6,489 nucleotides of DNA from Ectopseudomonas composti (GCA_946886245.1 CAMPIF010000254.1:1-6489), one strand, 5' to 3'; counted from the stretch's first letter, positions 1 through 6,401 are shown. The notes: a model not told the origin generated them from the sequence alone. Made by a program: numbers and translations.

Positions 1-876
1 ATGCTGCGCGAGCTGAAAACCTTCGTCACCGTCGCTCGCCTGGGCACCTTCGCTGCCGCTGGCCAGCAGGTGGGGCTGACCCAGTCGGCGGTCAGCGCGC
101 AGATGCGCGTACTGGAGCAGCACCTCGGCGTGCGCCTGTTCGACCGCAGCGGTCGCGCCGCCGCGCTCAACGCCGCCGGCCGCCACGCCCTGCCGCTGGC
201 CGAGCAGATGCTTGCGCTGTACGCGCAGATGGCGCTGCCGCAGGCCGCCGATCAGTGGCAAGGCGAGCTGCGCGTCGGCGCCATCGCCACCTTGCAGACC
301 GGCCTGCTGGCCGAGGCGCTGCCGCGCTTTCGGCAACTGGCGCCGCGGGTCGAGCTGAAGCTGGTGCCGGGCGTGTCGTTGCAGCTGTTCAGCCAACTGG
401 ATGCCGGTGAGCTGGATCTGGCGCTGTTGATCAAGCCGCCGTTTGCCTTACCCAAGGAGCTGCTGGAAGTACCGCTGGCGCGCGAGCCCTTCGTGCTGAT
501 CGCACCGCTGGACGTGGACGTGGACGGGGAAGACCCAGTGCGTCTGCTCGCCGAGCAGCCTTTCGTGCGTTACGACCGTGCTTCGTTCGGCGGGCGCCAG
601 GTGACACGCTTCCTGCGTGAGCAACGCCTGAACGTGCACGAGGCGCTGGAGCTGGACGAGCTGGAAGCCATCGTGCGGCTGGTGGAAAACGGCATGGGCG
701 TGGCCCTGGTGCCGCGTGCGGGCCTGTGGCTGCAAAGACCGACGCGCCTGCGGGTGATCGAGTTGGGCGAGCTGACCTTCCACCGTGAACTGGTGGCCCT
801 GGTGCGCCGCGCTCAGCGCCAGCCGGCCCTGGATTGCTTGTTGAGCTGCCTGCTGTCGAGAGAGGCGTCAGGGTAA
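1..876 (+). CDS. LysR-type transcriptional regulator
   Basis: This 291-residue protein has the normal length and layout of a LysR-type regulator. Residues about 3-60 form the winged helix-turn-helix, with the recognition region TQSAVSAQMRVLEQHLG at 27-43 followed by the usual RLFDRSGR and a late glycine. Residues about 88-285 match the two-lobed periplasmic-binding-protein-like effector domain; examples are GELDLALLIKPP at 136-147 and ENGMGVALVPRAG at 229-241. It would act in the cytoplasm as a DNA-binding tetramer or dimer sensing a small ligand. Neither ligand nor target can be told from the sequence. The ATG is the first base of the window, so its ribosome site and any divergent partner gene, the usual LysR target, are not visible. 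It converges on the heme receptor gene and is separated from it by a hairpin, so a link to the heme locus is unlikely. The family call is firm; the function is unknown. Confidence 0.93.
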   Translation: MLRELKTFVTVARLGTFAAAGQQVGLTQSAVSAQMRVLEQHLGVRLFDRSGRAAALNAAGRHALPLAEQMLALYAQMALPQAADQWQGELRVGAIATLQTGLLAEALPRFRQLAPRVELKLVPGVSLQLFSQLDAGELDLALLIKPPFALPKELLEVPLAREPFVLIAPLDVDVDGEDPVRLLAEQPFVRYDRASFGGRQVTRFLREQRLNVHEALELDELEAIVRLVENGMGVALVPRAGLWLQRPTRLRVIELGELTFHRELVALVRRAQRQPALDCLLSCLLSREASG

Positions 877-897
877 TGGCAACGCACGGCAGCCTGT

Positions 898-928
898 GCC
901 GGAAGTGACGGTTGCAGTCACTTCCGGC
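898..928. terminator. Bidirectional hairpin terminator between convergent genes
   Basis: GCCGGAAGTGAC (898-909) is followed by a 7-base loop and its exact complement (917-928), giving a perfect 12-bp stem. It fills most of the 59-base gap between the stop codons of the convergent LysR and receptor genes, where a shared terminator is expected. There is no clear run of T on either side, so it is not a textbook intrinsic terminator. It could also act as an mRNA 3'-end stabiliser. Confidence 0.65.
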
Positions 929-935
929 TGCTGGC

Positions 936-3539
936 TCAGATATCCCAGACCAGGTTGATCGAGAAGTTGCGCCCCGGTTGAGTCAGGCGGTCGAGATTGG
1001 CCGGACTGGTCACACCTGCTTCGCCAACGGCGTCGTAGCCACGCACGTCATCCCACAGCCAGTATTTCTTGTCAGTCAGGTTATACAGGCCGGCGTTGAC
1101 GGTCAGGTCGTCGGTCAGCTTGTAGTAGCCAGTAAGATCGAGGATGCCGAAGCCGGGGCTGGCGAACTGGCTGCTGCTGCCGTCCGGGCTGTTGAAGCTG
1201 CTGTCGTCGATACGCGTCTTGCGTTTGACCAGGGTCCAGTTCAGCAGGCCGCCGAAACGTTCCTGCTCGTAGCCTAGACCGAATACGCCGGTCAGCGGGT
1301 TGACGCTGTTGAGTGCTTCGCCGGTATCGTCGTTACGACCACGGGCGTAGGCAATCGAACCCTGCGCATAGAGACCCGCAAGAGCGCCGAAGCTGTCCAG
1401 GTTCAAGCGGCCCTTGACCTCCACACCACGAATGCTGGCCTGGCTGATGTTCTGGGACTGAAAGGCCAGCGCATTGCTGTTGGCGGTGATGGCGTTTTCG
1501 TCGATGAAGTTGCGGTAGCGGTTGTAGAACACCGCCACATCGAAACTGCCGCTCTCGAACTGGCCGCGCAGGCCTGTCTCCACTCCGCGACTCTTCTCTG
1601 GTTCGAGGTTCGGGTTGGGCTCGACGGTATAGCCGCCGGCGACATTCTCGAAACGTCCGTACAGTGCCTTGGCAGTGGGGGTGCGGAAGCCTTCGGCATA
1701 CTGGCCGAACCAGGTGTAATGATCATCGAAGGCGTAGGTGACGCCGAGCTTCGGCGAGACGCGATGCCAGGTTTTGTCCTTGTCGTTGTACTCGGTCACG
1801 CCGCTGCTGGTGACGGTGGCGAGAAACTCGTCCGTCAGCTTCGGTGTCATGCGGGTGTAGTCGTAGCGCAGGCCGGGCAGGAAGGTCCACTGGTCCCAGC
1901 GGATTTCATCCTGAGCGAAAAGGCTGTAGGTCTTGATGGTCGGGTCGGGGAAATCGCTCTGCGGCGTCAGGGTGTCAGCCGTGTTGGTACTGATGGCGCC
2001 GGCGCTGGTGCAACTGGCGCTCAGCGCCTGCAGGCAGATGCCCTGGCCTGTACGCAGCCCGGTGACTTCCTCGCGCTTGAGGGTGGTGCCATAGGTCAGC
2101 AGGTGGTCGGTCTGGCCGAGGCTGAAGGCCTTGTCGAGCTGCACATCGAAGACCCATTGGCGATCTTTGTACGTGGTGTCGCGGTAGCGCATGACGTCCC
2201 GAGTGGTCGCTCCGGTGAAGAAGCTCTTCGGCACGTAGTGCTCTGCTGTGCTCTGGTCGGTTTTGGCCACCTGGTAGTTCAGGCTCCACTTCAGTTTGTC
2301 GGCCAGCAGGCTATCCAGGGCCAGGCTGTGCTCCAGGCCGAAGCGTTCGCGGGTAATGGTGTCGTTGCCCTCGCGCGATTCGTAGTAGTTGAAGCCGCTG
2401 CCAGCGTTGAACGGCCCGCCTACAGCACTCAACTGATGGGTATCGCGGTCGTCCTTGTACTTCTCGTAGGTCAGTTGCAGGCGATCGCTGTCGTTGTAGT
2501 TCCAGCCCAGCTTGGCCAGCAGGTTGGTGGTGCGTGCGTCTTCGGGATTGGCCTCGGTGCGATCCAGGCCAGTGCCGCCGGTGTTGCCGTAGGACTCGGT
2601 TTCGTGGCCGTTGCGCTGGGACAAGTGCAGGAGGGCGTCGAACTGTTCGTGGCGACCGGCAACGGTGGCTGACTTCAGCCAGCTGTCGTCAGCCGAGCTG
2701 TAACCGGTTTTCAGGCGTGCGCCTGCGTCCTTGCCGTCCTTGATGATGTCGTCGGCATCGAGGGTGAAATAGCTGACTGCGCCACCAATGGCGCTGCTGC
2801 CGTAGAGCGCAGAGGCCGGGCCGCGAAGAATTTCCACGCGTTTGACGATTTCCGGATCGACATAGTTGCGATGGGTCTGGGCGTAGGGGCCGTTGAAGAA
2901 GCTGGCCGGTACCTCGACGCCATCGACCTGCGTCAGCACGCGGTCGCCATCGATACCACGGATGTTGTATCCAGTGATGCCGGCGCGTTGGCCGGCGCCA
3001 CCCACGGAAACGCCTGGTTCGTTGCGCACCAGATCCTTGATGCTGTTGACGTTCTGTTGGTCGAGTTGCTCGCGACCGAGCACGCTTACCGAAACGGGAA
3101 CGTCATCGACGCTTTGCTCATGGCGTGTGGCGGTAATCGTCGTCGGCTGCAGTGCGAGCGATTGTGCAGGGTTCTTGACCAGCACCACGCTGCGTTCCCC
3201 AACGCTGCGGTAGCTCAAGCCGGTGCCTTCGAGCAGGCGTGCCAGGGCCAGCTCCGGCGATTGGCGGCCACGGGTTCCCGGCGAGTCGATACCCTCGGCC
3301 AATTGTGCCGGCAAGCCGATCTGCCACCCCGTGACGTCGCTGAAGGCGTTCAGCGCCGAAACCAGTGGCTGGCGCTCGATGGCGAAGCGGTAACCGCTCT
3401 GGCTCTGCTGCTGTGCCGCAGGCGACGGCTCGGCAGCGTTGGCCAGCGGCAGGCTGGCGCAGGCGATGGAGAGTGCCAGCAGCGACAGGCTGGCGGTGGA
3501 CAGTCGCGGGAAATGCGGGCGCCTGGTGTGAAGGGGCAT
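936..3539 (-). CDS. hxuA: TonB-dependent heme receptor with STN signalling domain (HxuA type)
   Basis: This 867-residue outer-membrane transducer is predicted to take up heme. Residues 1-35 look like a signal peptide (basic start, hydrophobic core, ANA|AEP cleavage). Residues about 50-121 form the STN domain, which in FecA-type receptors contacts the FecR-like protein in the periplasm. A TonB-box-like TTITATR (133-139) precedes the plug (about 145-260, with VEILRGPASALYGSSAIGG at 235-253). The rest is the beta barrel. The heme-receptor signature appears as FRTPTAKALYGRFEN (618-632) and NPNL (642-645). No histidine lies between these two motifs, which is unusual for classical HemR-like receptors; His223 in the plug is a candidate axial ligand. 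Cys502 and Cys510 may form a loop disulfide. The last residues are VWDI rather than ending in F or W. The ATG has an AGAGAG 7 bases upstream. The gene follows fecR-like and fecI-like genes, an order matching P. aeruginosa hxuIRA. The heme-receptor call is strong; the exact symbol rests on architecture and context. Confidence 0.88.
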   Translation of the reverse strand: MPLHTRRPHFPRLSTASLSLLALSIACASLPLANAAEPSPAAQQQSQSGYRFAIERQPLVSALNAFSDVTGWQIGLPAQLAEGIDSPGTRGRQSPELALARLLEGTGLSYRSVGERSVVLVKNPAQSLALQPTTITATRHEQSVDDVPVSVSVLGREQLDQQNVNSIKDLVRNEPGVSVGGAGQRAGITGYNIRGIDGDRVLTQVDGVEVPASFFNGPYAQTHRNYVDPEIVKRVEILRGPASALYGSSAIGGAVSYFTLDADDIIKDGKDAGARLKTGYSSADDSWLKSATVAGRHEQFDALLHLSQRNGHETESYGNTGGTGLDRTEANPEDARTTNLLAKLGWNYNDSDRLQLTYEKYKDDRDTHQLSAVGGPFNAGSGFNYYESREGNDTITRERFGLEHSLALDSLLADKLKWSLNYQVAKTDQSTAEHYVPKSFFTGATTRDVMRYRDTTYKDRQWVFDVQLDKAFSLGQTDHLLTYGTTLKREEVTGLRTGQGICLQALSASCTSAGAISTNTADTLTPQSDFPDPTIKTYSLFAQDEIRWDQWTFLPGLRYDYTRMTPKLTDEFLATVTSSGVTEYNDKDKTWHRVSPKLGVTYAFDDHYTWFGQYAEGFRTPTAKALYGRFENVAGGYTVEPNPNLEPEKSRGVETGLRGQFESGSFDVAVFYNRYRNFIDENAITANSNALAFQSQNISQASIRGVEVKGRLNLDSFGALAGLYAQGSIAYARGRNDDTGEALNSVNPLTGVFGLGYEQERFGGLLNWTLVKRKTRIDDSSFNSPDGSSSQFASPGFGILDLTGYYKLTDDLTVNAGLYNLTDKKYWLWDDVRGYDAVGEAGVTSPANLDRLTQPGRNFSINLVWDI

Positions 3540-3576
3540 CGTTGTGCTCTCTGCGGGTGTCGTCGGAAGGTCAGTT

Positions 3577-3595
3577 AATGCGAATTATTTGCATT
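3577..3595. promoter_or_regulatory. Putative Fur box upstream of the receptor gene
   Basis: AATGCGAATTATTTGCATT is a near-perfect 19-base palindrome (one mismatched pair out of nine around a central base). It resembles the Pseudomonas-style Fur site with its GCGAAT/ATTcGC core. It lies in an AT-rich island between the fecR-like stop and the receptor start. It begins about 10 bases downstream of the putative ECF -10 element, so Fur bound here would cover the start of transcription. An AATAAT inside it could also serve as a sigma-70 -10, but no good -35 is visible. Confidence 0.65.
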
Positions 3596-3605
3596 GTTAT
3601 GACGG

Positions 3606-3636
3606 GACGAACGAAGCCCTCTTGGAGCGTAAAAAT
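3606..3636 (-). promoter_or_regulatory. Putative ECF-sigma promoter of the heme receptor gene
   Basis: On the minus strand ATTTTTACG (3636-3628) is followed by 12 bases and TTCGTTCGTC (3615-3606). Both elements and the 12-base spacing recur exactly upstream of the heme oxygenase gene, while the spacer bases differ (3 of 12 match). CGTC-type -10 elements are common in ECF promoters, and FecI-type systems place such a promoter in front of the receptor gene. Assigning it to the adjacent sigma factor is inference. A transcript starting near 3600 would have a leader of about 60 bases. Confidence 0.72.
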
Positions 3637-3644
3637 TCTTTTTC

Positions 3645-4661
3645 TCAGTTGAGAATCAGCAGCGATGGGTACTCTTGAAGCTGCGCCGAGGTCACCTGCG
3701 CCAGCGAGCGCATGATGTCGGCCGGTTCGCTCAGGCGATAGTTGCCGGTGATGCGCAGATCATCCAGACGGGCGTTGCGGTTGATGATCCAGCCGGGGTA
3801 GTAGCGGCGCAGTTCATCCAGCACTTCGTGCAAAGGGCGGTCATCGAAGATCAGGCGGCCCTGAACCCACGCGAGCCGATTGGCTGTGGCGCCGTGTATG
3901 CGCTTGCCGACACCGTCCGGGCCGACACGGATGCTATCGCCGCTTACCAGGTAGATGCGCGTGTCGTTGCCGCGCGCATGCACTTCGATCTCGCCCCGCT
4001 CGACGCTGACTTCGGCGGTATCGTCGAGGTAGCGCACGGAGAATGCGGTGCCGCGTACCGATATCAGAACGGGGCCAGCGGCAACCTGAAATGGACGGCT
4101 GCTGTCCTTGGCGACATCGAAATAGGCTTCGCCTCTGAGCAACTGCGCGGCGCGCTGACTCGCGTCGATCTGGCTGGAGAACGCGCTGCCGGTGTTGAGC
4201 AGTACGTGCGAGCCATCGGCCAGATCCAGGCTCTGGCGCTGGCCAACGGCGGTGACATGATCGGCGCGCAGGCGCAGCAGCAGATCGCTGTGCAGGGTGA
4301 GGCCGACCACCAGCAGCAGCGAGGCGGCGATCGCCAGCGTTCTGCTGAAGCGCCGCGGGCGCCTGGGCGCCGGTGGTCTGCGCTGCTCAAGGCGCGCGGC
4401 TGCGGTGACCAGCGTGGGTGATTGCCAGCATTGTTGCGCACGTTCGAATGCTTCGGCATTGGCAGGTGAGGCGGCCAGCCACTCGGCGAATCGCGCCCGG
4501 CAATCAGCGTCCGCATGTTCCAGCACAAGCAGCCAGTCCAGCGCCTGGCTCAGCGATGCGTCGCTGTCGTTGGGGGTTCCCTGCTGCGGGTGCATCGGGC
4601 TGTTCTCGAAACCGGGGGGCAATATTCTGGCCGAAGGTGCGGGTGAGCGATAGTCGCTCAT
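3645..4661 (-). CDS. hxuR: FecR-type transmembrane anti-sigma factor / heme signal sensor (HxuR type)
   Basis: The 338-residue product fits the FecR family, which holds an ECF sigma at the inner membrane and passes on the receptor signal. An N-terminal DUF4880 region (about 38-79) contains DWLLVLEHADADCRARFAEWL and a late QQCW, with the tryptophans typical of the cytoplasmic sigma-binding part. A basic proline/arginine stretch precedes one membrane segment (about 107-129). The periplasmic FecR domain covers about 134-228, including LDLADGSHVLLNTGS and RGTAFSVRY. The C-terminal domain (about 263-338, WVQGRLIFDDRPLHEVLDEL) resembles the STN fold that would meet the receptor. The chosen ATG overlaps the sigma stop as ATGA, suggesting translational coupling, although no clear Shine-Dalgarno is seen there. 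A GTG at 4697 (350 residues) and an ATG at 4595 (316 residues) are alternatives. The family is certain; heme as the signal is inferred from the receptor and heme oxygenase. Confidence 0.88.
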   Translation of the reverse strand: MSDYRSPAPSARILPPGFENSPMHPQQGTPNDSDASLSQALDWLLVLEHADADCRARFAEWLAASPANAEAFERAQQCWQSPTLVTAAARLEQRRPPAPRRPRRFSRTLAIAASLLLVVGLTLHSDLLLRLRADHVTAVGQRQSLDLADGSHVLLNTGSAFSSQIDASQRAAQLLRGEAYFDVAKDSSRPFQVAAGPVLISVRGTAFSVRYLDDTAEVSVERGEIEVHARGNDTRIYLVSGDSIRVGPDGVGKRIHGATANRLAWVQGRLIFDDRPLHEVLDELRRYYPGWIINRNARLDDLRITGNYRLSEPADIMRSLAQVTSAQLQEYPSLLILN

Positions 4662-5179
4662 GTCGGAGGCGCGAGGCGCTCGAGCAGGGTCATGCACAGG
4701 GTCATGATCAATTTGAGCTCTTTCTGCACCGTGCTGGCTGACACGCCGAGCTCTGCCGCGATCTGCGCATAACCCTGACCATGCAGACGGCTGAGGATGA
4801 AGATGCGCTGCTGGCGTTCGCTCAACTGCTCCAGTGCGTTGCCCAGTCGTTGCAGCAGGCGTTCGGCGTGCAGACTGTCTTCGCTGGATGAACCCGGAGC
4901 CGGAACGGCCTGCATGATTTCGTCCGGCACGTCATCGAGCAGGGTTCGCGACTGCATGCGCTCGCGGCGCAAGTGATCGAACGCCAGATTGCGGCCCGTC
5001 TGGAAGAGAAAGGGTTCGAGGTGATCGACCGGTTTGTCGCGCAGGCTACGGGCGACCCGCAGGTAGGTTTCCTGCACCAGCTCCTCGGCGATGCTGGCGT
5101 TCTTCACGATTTTTACCAGCGTGCGCAGCAGCGGGGTGCGCTGGCTGATGAATACGCTGTCTAGATTGGAGAGGGTCAC
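4658..5179 (-). CDS. hxuI: FecI-type ECF sigma factor (HxuI type)
   Basis: From the GTG at 5179 the product has 173 residues, the usual size for iron-starvation ECF sigma factors. Sigma region 2 covers about 26-75 (VKNASIAEELVQETYLRVARS, then FLFQTGRNLAFDHLRRE). Region 4 covers about 115-162 with the helix-turn-helix YAQIAAELGVSASTVQKEL (137-155). An in-frame GTG at 5221 would add 14 residues but lies inside a putative Fur box and has no ribosome site, whereas the 5179 GTG has AGG 7 bases upstream, so the shorter form is preferred. The stop overlaps the fecR-like start by four bases. The gene diverges from hemO. It probably directs transcription from the paired ATTTTTACG-N12-TTCGTTCGTC motifs before the receptor and hemO. 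That assignment is inference; the sigma family is clear. Confidence 0.9.
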   Translation of the reverse strand: MTLSNLDSVFISQRTPLLRTLVKIVKNASIAEELVQETYLRVARSLRDKPVDHLEPFLFQTGRNLAFDHLRRERMQSRTLLDDVPDEIMQAVPAPGSSSEDSLHAERLLQRLGNALEQLSERQQRIFILSRLHGQGYAQIAAELGVSASTVQKELKLIMTLCMTLLERLAPPT

Positions 5180-5186
5180 TGGCAAG

Positions 5187-5189
5187 CCT
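5187..5189 (-). promoter_or_regulatory. Ribosome binding site supporting the GTG start of the sigma gene
   Basis: AGG on the minus strand sits 7 bases before the GTG at 5179. The longer alternative start at 5221 is preceded by TTATTAAAA, which has no Shine-Dalgarno character. This is the main reason for choosing the shorter protein. Confidence 0.5.
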
Positions 5190-5206
5190 GGTTCGCCGAC
5201 TACTTC

Positions 5207-5225
5207 GCGAATAATAATCACTTTT
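5207..5225. promoter_or_regulatory. Putative Fur box upstream of the sigma factor gene
   Basis: GCGAATAATAATCACTTTT is a partial match to the Fur consensus: GATTAT and ATTCGC on the minus strand around one base, with a weak third hexamer. It lies in the only AT-rich patch of the divergent region, 28 bases upstream of the preferred GTG. Iron-repressed control of FecI-type sigma genes is the rule in pseudomonads. The palindrome is weaker than the one at 3577-3595, so the call is moderate. Confidence 0.5.
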
Positions 5226-5230
5226 AATAA

Positions 5231-5263
5231 GGCCGGCTAGCGAACCCGTGCGCGAAGCCGGTC
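5231..5263. repeat. Imperfect inverted repeat in the divergent intergenic region
   Basis: GGCCGGCT (5231-5238) and AGCCGGTC (5256-5263) can pair over 8 positions, including one G-T wobble, around a 17-base loop. It lies upstream of both the sigma gene and the putative hemO promoter. It could be an operator or a chance GC-rich structure; no protein partner can be named. Confidence 0.3.
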
Positions 5264-5292
5264 TTCAGCGCCATATCCCCGTGTTTGGCTTT

Positions 5293-5323
5293 ATTTTTAC
5301 GGAGCTTGGCAGGTTCGTTCGTC
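5293..5323 (+). promoter_or_regulatory. Putative ECF-sigma promoter of hemO
   Basis: ATTTTTACG (5293-5301), a 12-base spacer and TTCGTTCGTC (5314-5323) reproduce exactly the two elements and spacing found before the heme receptor gene. The spacer sequences are unrelated, which argues for selection on the two elements and not recent duplication. Transcription would start near 5330, leaving a leader of about 90 bases before the hemO ATG. No convincing Fur-box palindrome was seen around this promoter. Confidence 0.72.
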
Positions 5324-5419
5324 TTTATAAGGCAGTGGCGGTCGAACGTCCTGCGCGCTTCATCGAGCGGTGCAGGGGGCGGGCTGCCTTACTTCATGCC
5401 AGTCATCAGCGAGCTTTCC

Positions 5420-6010
5420 ATGACCGCCTCTTCGCAACTGTCCCATCCGCTGCGTTCGCAGCGCCTGAACCAGATCACCCACGAGCCGCACAGCCACCTC
5501 GACAACCTGGTCAAGAGCCACGATCCGTTCGCTAGCCCGGAGCGGTTTTCCCACTTCGTGGCCGCCCAGTATCTGTTCCAGCGTGATCTGGAAAAGCTCT
5601 ATAACGACCCGCAGTTGATCAAGCTGGTGCCTGATCTGCCGCAGCGCTGCCGTGTCGAGCAGGCCGTGCTGGACCTTGCCGATCTGCAGCGTGCGCTGCC
5701 AGAGGGCGATGACAGCATCCGCAACAAGGCCATGGGCATCGGCGAAGCGCTCGCCTGGCTGTTCGTTTCCGAAGGCTCCAAGCTGGGCGCCGCTTTCCTG
5801 CTCAAGCGCATGCCGGCGCTGGGCCTGAGCGAGACCTTTGGCGCGCGTCACCTGGGCGAGCCGGAAGGTGGTCGCGCACAGGGTTGGAAGGCGTTTACCG
5901 CCGTGCTCGACAGCGTCGAACTGGATGCCGAGCAGGAGCGTCTGGCCGAGGCAGCAGCCATCGCGGCCTTCGAGCGTTTCACCGTACACCTGGAACGCTG
6001 CTTTGCCTGA
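5420..6010 (+). CDS. hemO: Heme oxygenase, biliverdin-forming (HemO/PigA family)
   Basis: The 196-residue cytoplasmic enzyme would open the heme ring to release iron, CO and biliverdin. As recalled, P. aeruginosa PigA/HemO (198 residues) aligns end to end with only a two-residue length difference. The proximal heme ligand is His24 (in NQITHEPH), matching PigA His26. Asn17 and Phe115 match PigA Asn19 and Phe117, residues linked to its unusual delta/beta regioselectivity. The distal helix region WLFVSEGSKLGAAFL (113-127) and FGARHLGEPEGGRAQGWK (140-157) are conserved. PigA Lys132, near the heme propionates, is Arg130 here. The chosen ATG has GAG 6 bases upstream; an in-frame ATG at 5396 would add eight residues but lacks a well-placed ribosome site. 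The gene diverges from the ECF sigma gene, carries its putative promoter at 5293-5323, and overlaps the next gene by 8 bases. Electron donors (ferredoxin/flavodoxin reductase) are not in the window. Confidence 0.95.
   Translation: MTASSQLSHPLRSQRLNQITHEPHSHLDNLVKSHDPFASPERFSHFVAAQYLFQRDLEKLYNDPQLIKLVPDLPQRCRVEQAVLDLADLQRALPEGDDSIRNKAMGIGEALAWLFVSEGSKLGAAFLLKRMPALGLSETFGARHLGEPEGGRAQGWKAFTAVLDSVELDAEQERLAEAAAIAAFERFTVHLERCFA
5992..5994 (+). promoter_or_regulatory. Ribosome binding site supporting a TTG start for the DUF454 gene
   Basis: GGA lies 8 bases before the TTG at 6003, inside the hemO coding sequence. No ATG occurs between here and residue 26 of the product, which lies within the first membrane segment, so TTG is the most credible start. 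Confidence 0.45.
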
Positions 6011-6401
6011 AATCACGCTGGCGCGCTCGGCCTGGCAGCGTTGGCTATGGCTGCTGTTGGCCTACCTGAGCATTGGTATGGCCATGCTCGGAGTGATACT
6101 GCCGGGCCTTCCCACGACCGAGTTCGTGCTGTTGGCGGCCTGGGCAGCGTCGCGCAGTTCGCCGCGTCTGGCCGCGTGGCTGGAGAATCATCGGGTGTTC
6201 GGCCCGCTGCTGCGCGACTGGAAGAACGGCGGCCTGATCGCCCGGCGTACCAAGTGGGTGGCGAGTGGCAGCATGCTGCTAGCGCTGATCATCCTGCTGC
6301 TGACCGTCGATCACCTGCCTTCCGTGCTGTTCGCCGCTGCCGGCATGAGTTGCGGCGCACTGTTCATCTGGACTCGGCCGGAAAAACCCAGAGCCAAGTA
6401 G
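6003..6401 (+). CDS. DUF454 / YbaN-family inner-membrane protein
   Basis: From the TTG at 6003 the product has 132 residues, close to E. coli YbaN (about 125). Family marks are clear: GMAMLGVILPGLPTTEFVLL (25-44), AAWAASRSSPRLAAWLENH (45-63), then a short polar stretch with RDWKNGGLI (71-79). Hydrophobic segments at about 13-35, 84-102 and 105-123 suggest an inner-membrane protein with a basic C-terminal tail (RPEKPRAK). The biochemical role of DUF454 is not established. It overlaps hemO by 8 bases, so it is almost surely co-transcribed and probably translationally coupled, and would be induced with heme uptake through the 5293-5323 promoter. A role linked to heme breakdown, such as membrane handling of a product or substrate, is speculation. 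The start codon is less certain than the family. Confidence 0.82.
   Translation: MPEITLARSAWQRWLWLLLAYLSIGMAMLGVILPGLPTTEFVLLAAWAASRSSPRLAAWLENHRVFGPLLRDWKNGGLIARRTKWVASGSMLLALIILLLTVDHLPSVLFAAAGMSCGALFIWTRPEKPRAK

Noticed and set aside
1719..2672. Long plus-strand open frame (317 codons) opposite the receptor gene
   Set aside because: It lies wholly inside the well-supported receptor gene on the other strand, has a biased composition typical of an antisense frame in GC-rich DNA, and shows no family motif.
2871..3578. Plus-strand open frame of 235 codons opposite the receptor N-terminus
   Set aside because: It is antisense to the signal peptide, STN and plug coding region, with no recognisable domain or ribosome site.
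3642..3655. Small hairpin TTCTC-AACT-GAGAA at the end of the FecR-like gene
   Set aside because: The stem is only 5-6 bp and AT-rich, and the T run is displaced by about 8 bases. It is too weak to call a terminator, and the T run is better explained as part of the ECF promoter.
3675..4421. Plus-strand open frame of 248 codons opposite the FecR-like gene
   Set aside because: It is an antisense shadow of a clear FecR family gene with no protein motif of its own.
5396..5419. Upstream in-frame ATG for hemO adding eight residues
   Set aside because: The nearest G-rich stretch lies about 17 bases upstream, whereas the 5420 ATG has GAG at 6 bases and gives a length matching PigA.
5360..6016. Minus-strand open frame of 218 codons opposite hemO
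   Set aside because: It covers the confident heme oxygenase gene in antisense and shows no domain.
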